From the NCBI GenBank assembly GCA_900314975.1, contig OMXI01000036.1:1-49544 (forward strand): a stretch of 49,544 nt of DNA. Reading direction: 5' to 3'. Below are positions 1-7,374 of the stretch, one piece after another. The translations under genes were made by a program, and so were the position numbers. Origin of the DNA: an uncultured Eubacteriales bacterium. Lineage in GTDB: Bacteria > Bacillota > Clostridia > Oscillospirales > Ruminococcaceae. The notes under the pieces were generated by a model. The model was not told where the DNA came from. It ran no database searches and saw only the letters and a list, made by a program, of their open reading frames with translations. How positions within the stretch are numbered: position 1 is the first letter of the stretch; each line of letters begins with the position of its first letter.

Positions 1-45
1 GCGGATTTATTTGCACATACTTATAGATGTGTACCCGAATGGGGT

Positions 46-98
46 AAAATGATTGCTCGCAATCATTTTGGGGCATTGACCGGAAAGCCCCCAAATAA
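46..98. other. Two adjacent hairpins downstream of DAHP synthase
   Basis: Bases 46-56 (AAAATGATTGC) and 59-69 (GCAATCATTTT) form a perfect 11-bp inverted repeat with almost no loop. A second arm pair, TTTGGGGC (66-73) with GCCCC plus AAA (about 90-98), follows directly. They lie beyond the 3' end of the minus-strand DAHP synthase gene. Neither has a convincing U-run on that strand, so terminator function is only possible. The hairpin resembles the AAAAATGC/GCATTTTT hairpin at 2796-2814. I see no gene in bases 1-195. Confidence 0.4.
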
Positions 99-195
99 AA
101 TGCGCCCCGCGCGGCAAATTCTGATTTATCTGAATAAACTATCAATGATAATTATACCAATTTTCCGCCGCCTTGTCAACAAAGTGTTTTCGCCA

Positions 196-1218
196 TTATT
201 CTACATCGTCAACAGGCTTGCCCATGAACTCTGCGAGCGCCTTAATCTTTTTCATAGTATCCGCGAAAGCCTGCGGTGTAAGCTGCTGCGAACCGTCGCT
301 GAGTGCTTTCTTGGGGTCGCAGTGTACCTCTATTTCAAGTCCGTCGCAGCCTGCCGCAACTGCCGCAAGAGACATAGGCTCTACCAGCTTTACAAGCCCT
401 GTTGCGTGGCTTGGGTCAACGACTATCGGCAGATGTGATTTTTGTTTGAGCAGTGCCACCGCCGAAATATCCAGCGTGTTTCTCGTCATCGGCTCAAAGG
501 TGCGTATGCCTCTTTCGCACAAAATGACCTTTGAGTTGCCCTCGCTCATAATGTACTCCGCACTCATCAGAAGCTCCTCGAGGGTGCTTGAAAGACCGCG
601 CTTTAGCAGTATCGGCTTGTCGCAGCGACCCAGCGCCTTGAGCAGCTCAAAATTCTGCATATTCCTTGCGCCGACCTGTATAACGTCAACCTCTGCGAAC
701 ATATCGATATGCGCAAGCGACATTATCTCGGTAACTATCGGCAGACCCGTTTCCTTCTTGGCTTTTAGCAGCAGCTGTATGCCCTCTTCTCTCATCCCTT
801 GGAACGAGTACGGCGAAGTCCTTGGCTTGAACGCACCGCCGCGCAGCATTGTCGCGCCAGCCTGTTTGCAGGCTATTGCGGTTTCCATAAGCTGCTTTTC
901 GCTCTCGACCGAGCAGGGACCCGCAATTATCTGCGTTTTGCTGCCGCCGATAAGTCTGCCGCCGATATCAAGCACGGTGTTGTCGGGGTGGAACTTGCGG
1001 TTTGCATTTTTGTAAGGCTCCTGCACTCTGCGCACTGCCTCGACGCAATCGTTAGCCTCGATAGCCTCGATATCGATATGCACGGTATCACCGATAAGCC
1101 CGATGATGTTTGAATGTACGCCCTGCACAAGATTTGTCTTTACGCTGTAGCCCTCCAGCCAACTGACAAGCTCATTTACCTGCTGCTTTGTCGCTGTGTT
1201 TTTCAGTACGATTACCAT
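196..1218 (-). CDS. aroF: 3-deoxy-7-phosphoheptulonate (DAHP) synthase
   Basis: Condenses phosphoenolpyruvate and erythrose 4-phosphate to DAHP, the first step of the shikimate pathway to Phe, Tyr and Trp. The 340 residues match the Thermotoga-type layout: an N-terminal ferredoxin-like (ACT-like) regulatory domain of about 75 residues starting MVIVLKN, a linker with FHPDNTVLDIGG, then the TIM-barrel catalytic domain opening with IIAGPCSVES and containing GGAFKPRTSPYSFQG, VGARNMQN and the C-terminal DPSHATG. In this family the N-terminal domain mediates Tyr/Phe feedback inhibition. Expression appears to be controlled by the Phe-rich leader peptide and terminator immediately upstream (1236-1485). 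No cotranscribed neighbour is visible. Length and motifs are normal, so the family call is secure; which aromatic amino acid inhibits it is not visible. Confidence 0.97.
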   Translation of the reverse strand: MVIVLKNTATKQQVNELVSWLEGYSVKTNLVQGVHSNIIGLIGDTVHIDIEAIEANDCVEAVRRVQEPYKNANRKFHPDNTVLDIGGRLIGGSKTQIIAGPCSVESEKQLMETAIACKQAGATMLRGGAFKPRTSPYSFQGMREEGIQLLLKAKKETGLPIVTEIMSLAHIDMFAEVDVIQVGARNMQNFELLKALGRCDKPILLKRGLSSTLEELLMSAEYIMSEGNSKVILCERGIRTFEPMTRNTLDISAVALLKQKSHLPIVVDPSHATGLVKLVEPMSLAAVAAGCDGLEIEVHCDPKKALSDGSQQLTPQAFADTMKKIKALAEFMGKPVDDVE

Positions 1219-1235
1219 TTACTATCAATCCTTTC

Positions 1236-1279
1236 AAAAATAAAAATGACCGCAGCCTTGCGCGTGCAAAGCTGCGGTC
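1236..1279 (-). terminator. Attenuator terminator in front of DAHP synthase
   Basis: On the minus strand GACCGCAGC (1279-1271) pairs perfectly with GCTGCGGTC (1256-1248), with a smaller inner TTGC/GCAA pairing, and is followed by an ATTTTTATTTTT tract (1247-1236). It lies between the leader peptide stop (1307) and the aroF start (1218). Its 5' half overlaps bases 1270-1261, which can instead pair with 1345-1336 inside the leader coding sequence. That gives the terminator/antiterminator switch expected of a transcription attenuator. Confidence 0.85.
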
Positions 1280-1306
1280 TGATATACATATTTAAGCTAT
1301 GAAAGC

Positions 1307-1423
1307 CTAACTGCAATACCGTTCCAAAGCACCCTTTTGCACACGACCGAAAAGCCCTGACCAGAAAAAGCCAAAGCTAAAAAAGAAGTATGTAAAGACT
1401 GCTGACAATATTACAGTAAACAT
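1307..1423 (-). CDS. Phe-rich leader peptide of the DAHP synthase attenuator
   Basis: A 38-codon ORF, too short for usual gene calling, beginning MFTVILSAVF and continuing TYFFFSFGFFWSGLFGR before ending ERYCS. It holds nine Phe, two Tyr and one Trp, with eight of the Phe clustered between residues 10 and 25. An SD-like GAAAGGAA sits about 8 bases upstream, and a good promoter lies just before it (1457-1485). Position, composition and the terminator after it are those of a pheL-type leader: ribosomes stalling at Phe codons when Phe-tRNA is scarce would leave codons 27-30 free to pair as antiterminator. The peptide itself need have no function. The start codon choice is secure because it is the first ATG after the promoter. 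Confidence 0.85.
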   Translation of the reverse strand: MFTVILSAVFTYFFFSFGFFWSGLFGRVQKGALERYCS

Positions 1424-1456
1424 CTTTTTTGTTCCTTTCACAGATTTAATAGATAC

Positions 1457-1485
1457 AGCATAGCACCTCGATTGATTTTTGTCAA
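1457..1485 (-). promoter_or_regulatory. Promoter of the aroF attenuator transcript
   Basis: Minus strand TTGACA (1485-1480), 17-base spacer, TATGCT (1462-1457). Transcription would start near 1450, about 27 bases before the leader peptide ATG. Confidence 0.8.
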
Positions 1486-1494
1486 GTGAATTTT

Positions 1495-2763
1495 TTATGA
1501 ACTGCTGTCTGTTTTATATTTTTCTACCAGATGGTAGACCTTGACATCGACCTGCGCATCAACAAGCACGCCCTGCGCGGTATACTCCTCGCTGAACACC
1601 CTGCCGTCTATGCGTATGGTGTTCAAAAGCGCGCCCTTATCAAACGGCAAAAGCAGCTTGCAGCGTATGCACGACTGCGGCAGAGCATTCTGCACCGCAA
1701 GCAGCAGTTCGTCAAGCCCCTCGCCGCGCTTTGCGGATATTTTGACTGTGCCCTGCTGCTGCGAGATATCGAGCATATCGATGTTTGGAACCTTGTCGCA
1801 CTTGTTAAGCACCGTAACAACGGGTATCCCCGAGCAGCCAAGCTCGCCCAGCAGCTCGTTTGTGACCTTTACCTGCTGCGCGCAGTCCTGTGACGAAGCG
1901 TCGCACACGTGGATTATCACATCAGCGTTTGCAGCCTCCTCAAGCGTTGATTTGAACGCCTCTACCAGCTTGTGCGGCAAGCGCCTTATAAGACCGACTG
2001 TGTCCACCAGCGTCACGCTGCGCCCGTCGGGCAGCTCTATCGCCCTTGACGTTGTTTCAAGCGTGGCAAACAGCTTATTCTCGGCAAGCACGCCCGCCTG
2101 CGTGAGCGTATTGAGCAGCGTTGACTTGCCCACGTTTGTATACCCCACTATCGCTGCAACCAGCACGTTGTCCTTTTTGCGCCGCTTGTGCAGCATATCG
2201 CGCCGCTTTTCTATCTCTTTAAGCTCGTCCGACAGCTTTTCGATATGCTCGCGGATATGCCGCTTGTCCGTTTCGAGTTTTTTCTCGCCGGGACCTCTTG
2301 TGCCTATGCCGCCGCCCGTTCGCGAAAGCTCTATGCCCTTGCCCGTAAGGCGCGGGAGCATATACCTGCTCTGCGCAATCTCGACCTGCAAACGCCCCTC
2401 GTGCGTAGTCGCTCTCTGCGCAAAGATATCAAGGATAAGCATAGTGCGATCGATAGCGTAGACACCGCACGCTTTTTCGATGTTTCGCATCTGCGTGCCC
2501 GTCAGCTCGCAGTCAAAGACTATCCTGTCGATATCCAGCTGTGCGCAAAGCTGTGCCATTTCCTCAAGCCTGCCTGCGCCTATGCAGGTCGCGCTGTCGT
2601 ATGCGGGGCGCTTTTGCACGACCCGCGCAGCGACCTCTCCGCCTGCGGTGCGCACAAGCTCTTCAAGCTCGTCCAGCGAGGTCTGCATATCATATGTACC
2701 CAGATCCGCCGCCGCTATCAGCACTTTTTCGGGTGCAGCCGTGTTTTCCAAATATTCTGCCAT
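1495..2763 (-). CDS. hflX: GTPase HflX
   Basis: Ribosome-associated GTPase that splits stalled or stress-inactivated 70S ribosomes. About 422 residues: an N-terminal HflX domain with DELEELVRTAGGEVAARVVQ and TCIGAGRLEE, a Gly-rich linker (TGGGIGTRGPGEKKLETDKR), a coiled segment, then the G domain with P-loop GYTNVGKSTLLN, switch motif DTVGLIRRLPH and NKCD. I place the start at the ATG at 2763 (MAEYLENTAAPEKV), where family similarity begins; the frame stays open upstream to a TTG at 2862 but that stretch is the translated end of a dispersed repeat. No strong SD lies before 2763 (an AAGGG about 15 bases upstream is weak), perhaps because the repeat displaced the native leader. A promoter near 3015-3044 would give a leader of about 245 bases. 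Confidence 0.95.
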   Translation of the reverse strand: MAEYLENTAAPEKVLIAAADLGTYDMQTSLDELEELVRTAGGEVAARVVQKRPAYDSATCIGAGRLEEMAQLCAQLDIDRIVFDCELTGTQMRNIEKACGVYAIDRTMLILDIFAQRATTHEGRLQVEIAQSRYMLPRLTGKGIELSRTGGGIGTRGPGEKKLETDKRHIREHIEKLSDELKEIEKRRDMLHKRRKKDNVLVAAIVGYTNVGKSTLLNTLTQAGVLAENKLFATLETTSRAIELPDGRSVTLVDTVGLIRRLPHKLVEAFKSTLEEAANADVIIHVCDASSQDCAQQVKVTNELLGELGCSGIPVVTVLNKCDKVPNIDMLDISQQQGTVKISAKRGEGLDELLLAVQNALPQSCIRCKLLLPFDKGALLNTIRIDGRVFSEEYTAQGVLVDAQVDVKVYHLVEKYKTDSSS

Positions 2764-2767
2764 ATCA

Positions 2768-2830
2768 GTTGGGGGAAACCCTTTTGGATGAAGGCAAAAA
2801 TGCGAAGCATTTTTATCCCCCCAAACCCCC
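2768..2830 (-). repeat. Variable tail of the dispersed repeat, with hairpin
   Basis: Between the repeat core and the hflX start lies a perfect 8-bp hairpin, AAAAATGC (2796-2803) / GCATTTTT (2807-2814), and a G/C block starting GGGGGAAACCC (2771). A closely similar stretch occurs at 26763-26793 in front of the V-ATPase F gene: GGGGGAAACCC, TTT, a GGA-rich centre, AAGG and an A-run. The copy at 18.0 kb lacks this tail. Confidence 0.6.
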
Positions 2831-2936
2831 TTCCTAAACCTTTTAATGCTTTTTCGGCACAAGGTGTCTGCGACACCTTATCCCGAAAAAGTAATAGAGA
2901 GTTCAAAAAGAGTTTGAGAAAAAACACTCCCAAGAG
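2831..2936 (-). repeat. Dispersed structured repeat, copy A
   Basis: About 106 bases, read on the minus strand, matching 18015-18122 on the plus strand along nearly its whole length: both begin CTCTTGGGAG, share GAACTCTCTATTACTTTTTCG, and end GCATTAAAAGGTTTAGGAA. A central stem-loop uses outer arms CTTTTTCGG (2849-2857) / CCGAAAAAG (2883-2891) and inner arms AAGGTGT (2861-2867) / ACACCTT (2873-2879) around a five-base loop (CGCAG on the minus strand). It would be transcribed in the hflX leader. No ORF, terminal inverted repeat or target duplication is apparent. Confidence 0.85.
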
Positions 2937-3014
2937 AATACCACAGCTGATATAACAAATTATTCAGAACAGCACAGCTATTCCCGCAAGAGTACAACTT
3001 AACATCTTTATCTT

Positions 3015-3044
3015 TTTATATCACAAACAAAACTGCCTTGTCAA
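3015..3044 (-). promoter_or_regulatory. Probable hflX promoter
   Basis: Minus strand TTGACA (3044-3039), 18-base spacer, TATAAA (3020-3015). The transcript would run through repeat copy A before reaching hflX. Confidence 0.6.
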
Positions 3045-3188
3045 CAAAAATTTTCCGCGCCGTGAATATTTCCCGCTTAACTGCCCAAAATAATGCCAAA
3101 GGACTTGCGCACCGATAGCGTAAGTTTTGTCTGCGCACACATCTTATGCAGACGCTCCATTTCTTATCGGGGAAAGGCATTAGAAACT

Positions 3189-3899
3189 ATGAAAAATTTC
3201 AGCTTGAAAAACACCAAGCTCGGCAAAACGCTGGGCAAAAAAGGTCTTTACATCACCATGGGAGCCTGTCTGCTTGCGCTGGCAGGTGCGGGTGTGGCGG
3301 CTTACAACAAGACCGTTGACAGCATAAACAAATCTCTGGTGATAACAGAGCAAAGCACGGACTATCCAAACGCCGCGCAGATCGCGGAAAACAAGGTCAC
3401 AGACGTACCCAAGCAGACTACTGCGGCAACGCAAAAGCCCGAAGAAAAGACACAGCACAAGGACGACCTCAACACCAAGACACAGCCAAACATCATGCCC
3501 GTCAGCGGCGAGATAATAGGTGCATTTTCAAACGGCGAGCTTGTTAAGAGCGAGACCCTCGGCGTATGGAAAACTCACGACGGCATTGACATCAAAGCCG
3601 ACCTCGGCGCGCCCGTAAAGGCAATGAACAAGGGCAAGGTCATCAAGGTGTGGTCAGATTCGCTCTGGGGCAACTGCATAAACATTGACCACGGCAACGG
3701 TGTTACGGGGCATTATTACGGTCTTACCGCTGCCGCGGCAGTAGCAGAGGGCGACATGGTGAACTCGGGTGACGTTATCGGCGCGGTTGGAGACACTGCA
3801 CAGATAGAGGTCGCACTGGCTTCGCATCTGCACTTTGCGCTTGACCGCAACGGCACATGGATAGACCCTGTAGATTTTATCAGCCCATCTACCAAATAG
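3189..3899 (+). CDS. Membrane-anchored M23 (LytM) peptidase-like protein, SpoIIQ-like
   Basis: 236 residues: a short basic N-terminus, one membrane segment (about residues 20-40, ITMGACLLALAGAGVAAY), a Thr/Lys/Gln-rich linker, and a C-terminal LytM domain from about residue 110. The zinc-site motifs are present: HDGID (HxxxD) and HLHF (HxH), with an additional HYYGL. Such proteins cleave peptidoglycan cross-bridges. The single-pass anchor with a LytM domain is the architecture of clostridial SpoIIQ, which retains the metal site and works in the forespore channel during engulfment, but other M23 proteins share it. The ATG at 3189 is chosen because GGGGAAAGG precedes it and the membrane segment then sits at the N-terminus; the longer frame from 3093 adds unrelated sequence. 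Ends in a terminator shared with the gene opposite. Confidence 0.85.
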   Translation: MKNFSLKNTKLGKTLGKKGLYITMGACLLALAGAGVAAYNKTVDSINKSLVITEQSTDYPNAAQIAENKVTDVPKQTTAATQKPEEKTQHKDDLNTKTQPNIMPVSGEIIGAFSNGELVKSETLGVWKTHDGIDIKADLGAPVKAMNKGKVIKVWSDSLWGNCINIDHGNGVTGHYYGLTAAAAVAEGDMVNSGDVIGAVGDTAQIEVALASHLHFALDRNGTWIDPVDFISPSTK

Positions 3900-3922
3900 G
3901 TTTTCCCATAATATCCCCCATA

Positions 3923-3958
3923 CCAAAAACTCCGCAGATACGCTCTGCGGAGTTTTGG
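3923..3958. terminator. Bidirectional terminator
   Basis: ACTCCGCAGA (3929-3938) pairs with TCTGCGGAGT (3944-3953), with A/T-rich extensions on both sides. It lies between the convergent M23 gene and the YkuD gene and can serve both. Confidence 0.85.
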
Positions 3959-3963
3959 TTTTA

Positions 3964-5868
3964 TCAGTTAGGCTTTGTTGCCGCACCTGCTGCGGCTTTT
4001 TCGATGTTGTAGACAAACACAGGTGTATTTATCGGGATATTGTTGTAAACATACTTTGCATCCTCGACTGAAAGGTTGATACAGCCGTGCGAGCCGCCCG
4101 AAGAGGTCTTATACTTGTTTCCGCCGAACACGCCGTACTGCCACGTTGCATCGTGGAAACCTGCGCCGTACAGCGAGAAGTTTGTCCAGTACTGCACCTG
4201 AACGTCCCAGCCCTCGCCCTTGAGCCTTGATGGGCTTTGCTTTGCCCATACCTTGAATACGCCCTCACGGGTGTATCTGTTTTTATCGTACAGATATCCC
4301 GATACAAAGTCAAATTCCTTTGCTATCTTGCCGTCAGCATAGTAATACATATGCTGTGCGGCGATATCTATCTCAACATAGGTGTTTCCGTAGTCCTTAT
4401 CCTTTGTCCACACGCTCTCGTCACAGGCGTAGATGAACTTGGAGTCGGGGTTCTGGTAGTACACGGGCTGTATCTTTCCGCCGCCCGATACTATGGTGTC
4501 TCTGATAAGCTCCATAGTCTTTTGCTGGTCTATCCACCAGCCGTAGCAGCCTGTATCGTTGCCCTGCTTATCGCCGCCCTTGATGGTGATAACACCCTTC
4601 TTGGTGGTCTTGAACTGTCTGTCCTTTGCGTAGGTGTCGTACTTTTCGGCAAGACCTTCAACGTAGGTCTCCACCTGCTTCATATCAACGACGATACCGT
4701 CCTTTGTCTTGCTGTCAAAGCTTACCCACGACATTATCTGCGTTCCGCTTATGGTCTCCTGGCTATGTATGAAATCAAGAGTGATGGTCATACTGTTCAT
4801 CTTGTTGAGCCTGTCACATTCGTCTTTAAGCGAGTCTGCGGTTATCTTTGCAGTCTCGTAGCAGTCAACGCCCGATATGTCGATAACATATCTGCCTGCG
4901 TCAAGGCTCTGCTCAACGTAGTCGAAAAGATTCTTTATCTTATCCACTGTGACCTTGTCGCCGGGCTTTTCCTTGATTATAATGTAGCCCGAGCCGTCTG
5001 TGCTCTTCTGGATAGTTGCATTTTCGGGAGCCTTGCCCGATGCGGAGGACATTACCTTCTTTTTCAGCAGAGTTTCGAGCATCACCTTATCGTATGTGAA
5101 CTTCTCGTTCAGCTCAAACTGCGTATTGCTGAACTTTGCACCGAACCAGTTGTAGTGGTTCTGCGAGTTGTAGAACTTTTCTACCTCGTACTGCGTTTTG
5201 TCTGTATAGCCTATGTCTTTAAGCGGAAGCTGTATCTGGGAGTTGTCAAGGCGGACAATGGTTATGCTGTCCTTTAGCTCGGACTTCTCCTTGAGCATAT
5301 TGTATGCCTCTTCCTTGGTCTTTCCGCTTACATCGATATTGTTGATGAAAGTGTTTGCAAGGAACACGCCCTTGTATTTTACCATGCCCACGATATATGT
5401 TATCGCAAGACCGAGTACCACTGCACCCAGCAGCGAAAGGCACACTATCAGCGGTGCTTTGGACTTTTTCTTTCTTCTTGCGGGCGGTCTTCTCTTTGGA
5501 GCTGCGCCCTGCGGTCTTTTTCTCTGTGCGCCGTCTCTCGACTGCGGAGGTCTTCTGCGCGCGCCCGAGCCGTTTCGTCTGTTTGCCATATCGTTATCAC
5601 TATCTCTTTGTGCAGGGAAAGATGCCGTTCTTCTCACACCTGCGGCATTTCTGTCGCTGCCAACGGCGTTGACAGCCTCTGTAGCTTTTTTCAGTGCGGA
5701 ATCGACCTTGGGCTGACTGCCGTTATCTTGTATCACCTCGTCCTCAAAGGACACCGCAGCCATATTTTTAGCTATCATTTTAGCTTTTTCCTGTTTAGCG
5801 GCTGCTATAGCTGATTCAAGGTCAAGCTCTTTATCCTGCTCCTTTTCGTTTCTGATGTTCTCGTCCAT
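3964..5868 (-). CDS. L,D-transpeptidase (YkuD family) with PG-binding domains
   Basis: 634 residues. Residues 1-138 are cytoplasmic and rich in Arg, Lys, Pro and Gln; one membrane segment spans about 139-161; the exterior part carries repeats of the kind seen in VanW-like/PG_binding_4 proteins (about 170-470) and a C-terminal YkuD domain with SHGCINLS, catalytic Cys about residue 596. These enzymes form 3-3 cross-links in peptidoglycan or attach groups to meso-diaminopimelate, and resist most beta-lactams. The long basic cytoplasmic tail is typical of clostridial forms. The ATG at 5868 follows AAAGGGG closely, and a promoter lies at 5922-5950. Monocistronic, convergent with the M23 gene; both neighbours act on the cell wall but need not be linked. 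Confidence 0.93.
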   Translation of the reverse strand: MDENIRNEKEQDKELDLESAIAAAKQEKAKMIAKNMAAVSFEDEVIQDNGSQPKVDSALKKATEAVNAVGSDRNAAGVRRTASFPAQRDSDNDMANRRNGSGARRRPPQSRDGAQRKRPQGAAPKRRPPARRKKKSKAPLIVCLSLLGAVVLGLAITYIVGMVKYKGVFLANTFINNIDVSGKTKEEAYNMLKEKSELKDSITIVRLDNSQIQLPLKDIGYTDKTQYEVEKFYNSQNHYNWFGAKFSNTQFELNEKFTYDKVMLETLLKKKVMSSASGKAPENATIQKSTDGSGYIIIKEKPGDKVTVDKIKNLFDYVEQSLDAGRYVIDISGVDCYETAKITADSLKDECDRLNKMNSMTITLDFIHSQETISGTQIMSWVSFDSKTKDGIVVDMKQVETYVEGLAEKYDTYAKDRQFKTTKKGVITIKGGDKQGNDTGCYGWWIDQQKTMELIRDTIVSGGGKIQPVYYQNPDSKFIYACDESVWTKDKDYGNTYVEIDIAAQHMYYYADGKIAKEFDFVSGYLYDKNRYTREGVFKVWAKQSPSRLKGEGWDVQVQYWTNFSLYGAGFHDATWQYGVFGGNKYKTSSGGSHGCINLSVEDAKYVYNNIPINTPVFVYNIEKAAAGAATKPN

Positions 5869-5921
5869 CGTTAAACCCCTTTATTTTGCATACTTGTCTA
5901 CAATAAACGTTAAGTAAACAT

Positions 5922-5950
5922 ATTATACACCATCGCGCCGCAAATTGCAA
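5922..5950 (-). promoter_or_regulatory. Promoter of the YkuD gene
   Basis: Minus strand TTGCAA (5950-5945), 17-base spacer, TATAAT (5927-5922). Confidence 0.75.
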
Positions 5951-6037
5951 GCAAAGACCGTTAATTTTTTATTTTCTGCAACACTTGACAAAAAGCCCCA
6001 CTTTCCGCAAAGACTTTCTTGTTGATTTTGCCGTAGC

Positions 6038-6066
6038 TTGACAGCGGCTTTCAAGTGTGATAGAAT
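6038..6066 (+). promoter_or_regulatory. Promoter of the small membrane protein / sugar kinase operon
   Basis: TTGACA (6038-6043), 17-base spacer, TAGAAT (6061-6066), about 38 bases before the first ATG. Confidence 0.8.
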
Positions 6067-6104
6067 GATACCCGTATCAAAACCTTAATGAACGGAGGGT
6101 AAAT

Positions 6105-6413
6105 ATGCCCGTAAAGGAAATCGCTTCAATACTTTCGGAAAGCATGCCCGAAAAGGATATAGCCTCAACGCTTTCGACTGTGGCGCTTATCTCGCTGATA
6201 ATCTCGGGACTTATGTACATATTCAGCGTTATGTCGGTCGTAAAGCGCCTTAGATCGCACAAGAAGAAAAGCTCGGGAACAGGCATACTGTGCGTAATAC
6301 TCGCAACGCTTTTCGCGGTCATCGCATTTCAGCTTTACATCGGATTTTCGCTGTGGTTCATCATCGGGATCATAATTGTTGACTCGGTATTTGTAATGCT
6401 TCTGACCGAATAG
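6105..6413 (+). CDS. Small integral membrane protein, unknown function
   Basis: 102 residues with an amphipathic N-terminus (two related segments, VKEIASILSESMP and EKDIASTLSTVA), a membrane segment around residues 28-47, a basic loop (KRLRSHKKKS), and two further hydrophobic segments around 60-76 and 80-99. Excellent SD (GGAGGG, 8 bases before the ATG) and its own consensus promoter make expression likely. It ends 15 bases before the sugar kinase and is probably cotranscribed. I do not recognise the family. Confidence 0.7.
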   Translation: MPVKEIASILSESMPEKDIASTLSTVALISLIISGLMYIFSVMSVVKRLRSHKKKSSGTGILCVILATLFAVIAFQLYIGFSLWFIIGIIIVDSVFVMLLTE

Positions 6414-6428
6414 AAAATGGGAGAAAAA

Positions 6429-7331
6429 ATGGTTTATACAGTCACTTTCAACCCCGCCGTCGACTACACCGTAACGCTTGAGCGCCTGTGCGCAGGCGGC
6501 GTAAACAGGTGCGCGACCGAGGATATGACTTTTGGCGGCAAGGGGATAAACGTTTCCGCGGTGCTGCGCGAGCTTGGCACACCCACCATAGCGCTCGGCT
6601 TCTGCGCGGGCTTTACGGGAAAGGCTATCCGCGACGGACTTGAGGCAAGCGGCGTGCATACGGACTTTGTTGAGCTTGCTGCGGGGAACTCGCGCATAAA
6701 CGTCAAGATAAAGACCGACACGGAGACCGAAATAAACGGCAGGGGTCCCGACATCAGCACATCGGAACTTCAGCGCTTTTTTGAAAAGCTCTCGCAGCTG
6801 CAAAACGGTGATTTTATCGTGCTTGCGGGCAGCGTTCCGTCAAGCATTCCGCGTGATATTTACAGGCAGATACTCGAAAGGCTCTCGGAAAAAAACGTGC
6901 TGTGCGCAGTTGACGCAGAGGGCGAACTGCTGACCGATACGCTCGCATTTGCGCCGTTTGTGATAAAGCCCAACAAAGCAGAACTTGAACAGATTTTCGG
7001 CAAGTCGCTTGATACCCGTGAGCAGATAGCAGAGTGCGCACAAAAGCTTCAAAGCAAGGGCGCAAGAAATGTGCTTGTTTCTATGGCGCAAGACGGCTCG
7101 CTGCTGCTGGACGAAAACGGCAAAGTCCACACCATCGGCGTTTGCAAGGGTGAGGTGGTCAGCTCTGTAGGCGCTGGCGACTCTATGCTCGCTGGGTTTA
7201 TATCGGGCTATCTGCAAACCCACGATCATGATTATGCACTGCGCCTCGCGACTGCCTGCGGCGGCGCTGCCGCATTCTCCTGCGGTACACCAAAAAAAGA
7301 GCTTATAGACAAGCTCTTTTCACAGCTATAA
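6429..7331 (+). CDS. PfkB-family hexose kinase (1-phosphofructokinase / tagatose-6-P kinase type)
   Basis: 300 residues of the ribokinase/PfkB fold. Visible motifs are TFNPAVDYTV at the N-terminus, the first signature GGKGINVSAVLRELG, and the C-terminal anion-hole/catalytic motif VGAGDSMLAGF, whose Asp is the usual base. This subgroup phosphorylates fructose 1-phosphate or tagatose 6-phosphate to the 1,6-bisphosphate. No PTS fructose permease or DeoR regulator is beside it, so the substrate cannot be fixed from context. I use the ATG at 6429, preceded by GGGAG, instead of the in-frame ATG at 6417 that contains the SD. Confidence 0.92.
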   Translation: MVYTVTFNPAVDYTVTLERLCAGGVNRCATEDMTFGGKGINVSAVLRELGTPTIALGFCAGFTGKAIRDGLEASGVHTDFVELAAGNSRINVKIKTDTETEINGRGPDISTSELQRFFEKLSQLQNGDFIVLAGSVPSSIPRDIYRQILERLSEKNVLCAVDAEGELLTDTLAFAPFVIKPNKAELEQIFGKSLDTREQIAECAQKLQSKGARNVLVSMAQDGSLLLDENGKVHTIGVCKGEVVSSVGAGDSMLAGFISGYLQTHDHDYALRLATACGGAAAFSCGTPKKELIDKLFSQL

Positions 7332-7337
7332 CAAAAG

Positions 7338-7370
7338 AACTGCTGCACCTTGTCAGGTACAGCAGTTTTA
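7338..7370. terminator. Bidirectional terminator
   Basis: AACTGCTG (7338-7345) pairs with CAGCAGTT (7360-7367), with inner ACCT/AGGT, followed by TTATTATTT on the plus strand. It separates the convergent kinase and cell-wall-binding protein genes. Confidence 0.8.
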
Positions 7371-7374
7371 TTAT

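Noticed and set aside
173-1015. Long plus-strand open frame opposite DAHP synthase
   Set aside because: Antisense shadow of a highly conserved gene; Ser/Cys-rich composition and no SD.
1541-2461. 306-codon frame opposite hflX
   Set aside because: Shadow of the GTPase gene; Ser-rich, no ribosome site, no family resemblance.
2764-2862. N-terminal extension of HflX from a TTG
   Set aside because: The extra residues are translated from the dispersed repeat and lie outside the HflX family start.
4237-5277. 346-codon frame opposite the YkuD gene
   Set aside because: Antisense shadow; the minus-strand protein has clear domains and a catalytic motif.
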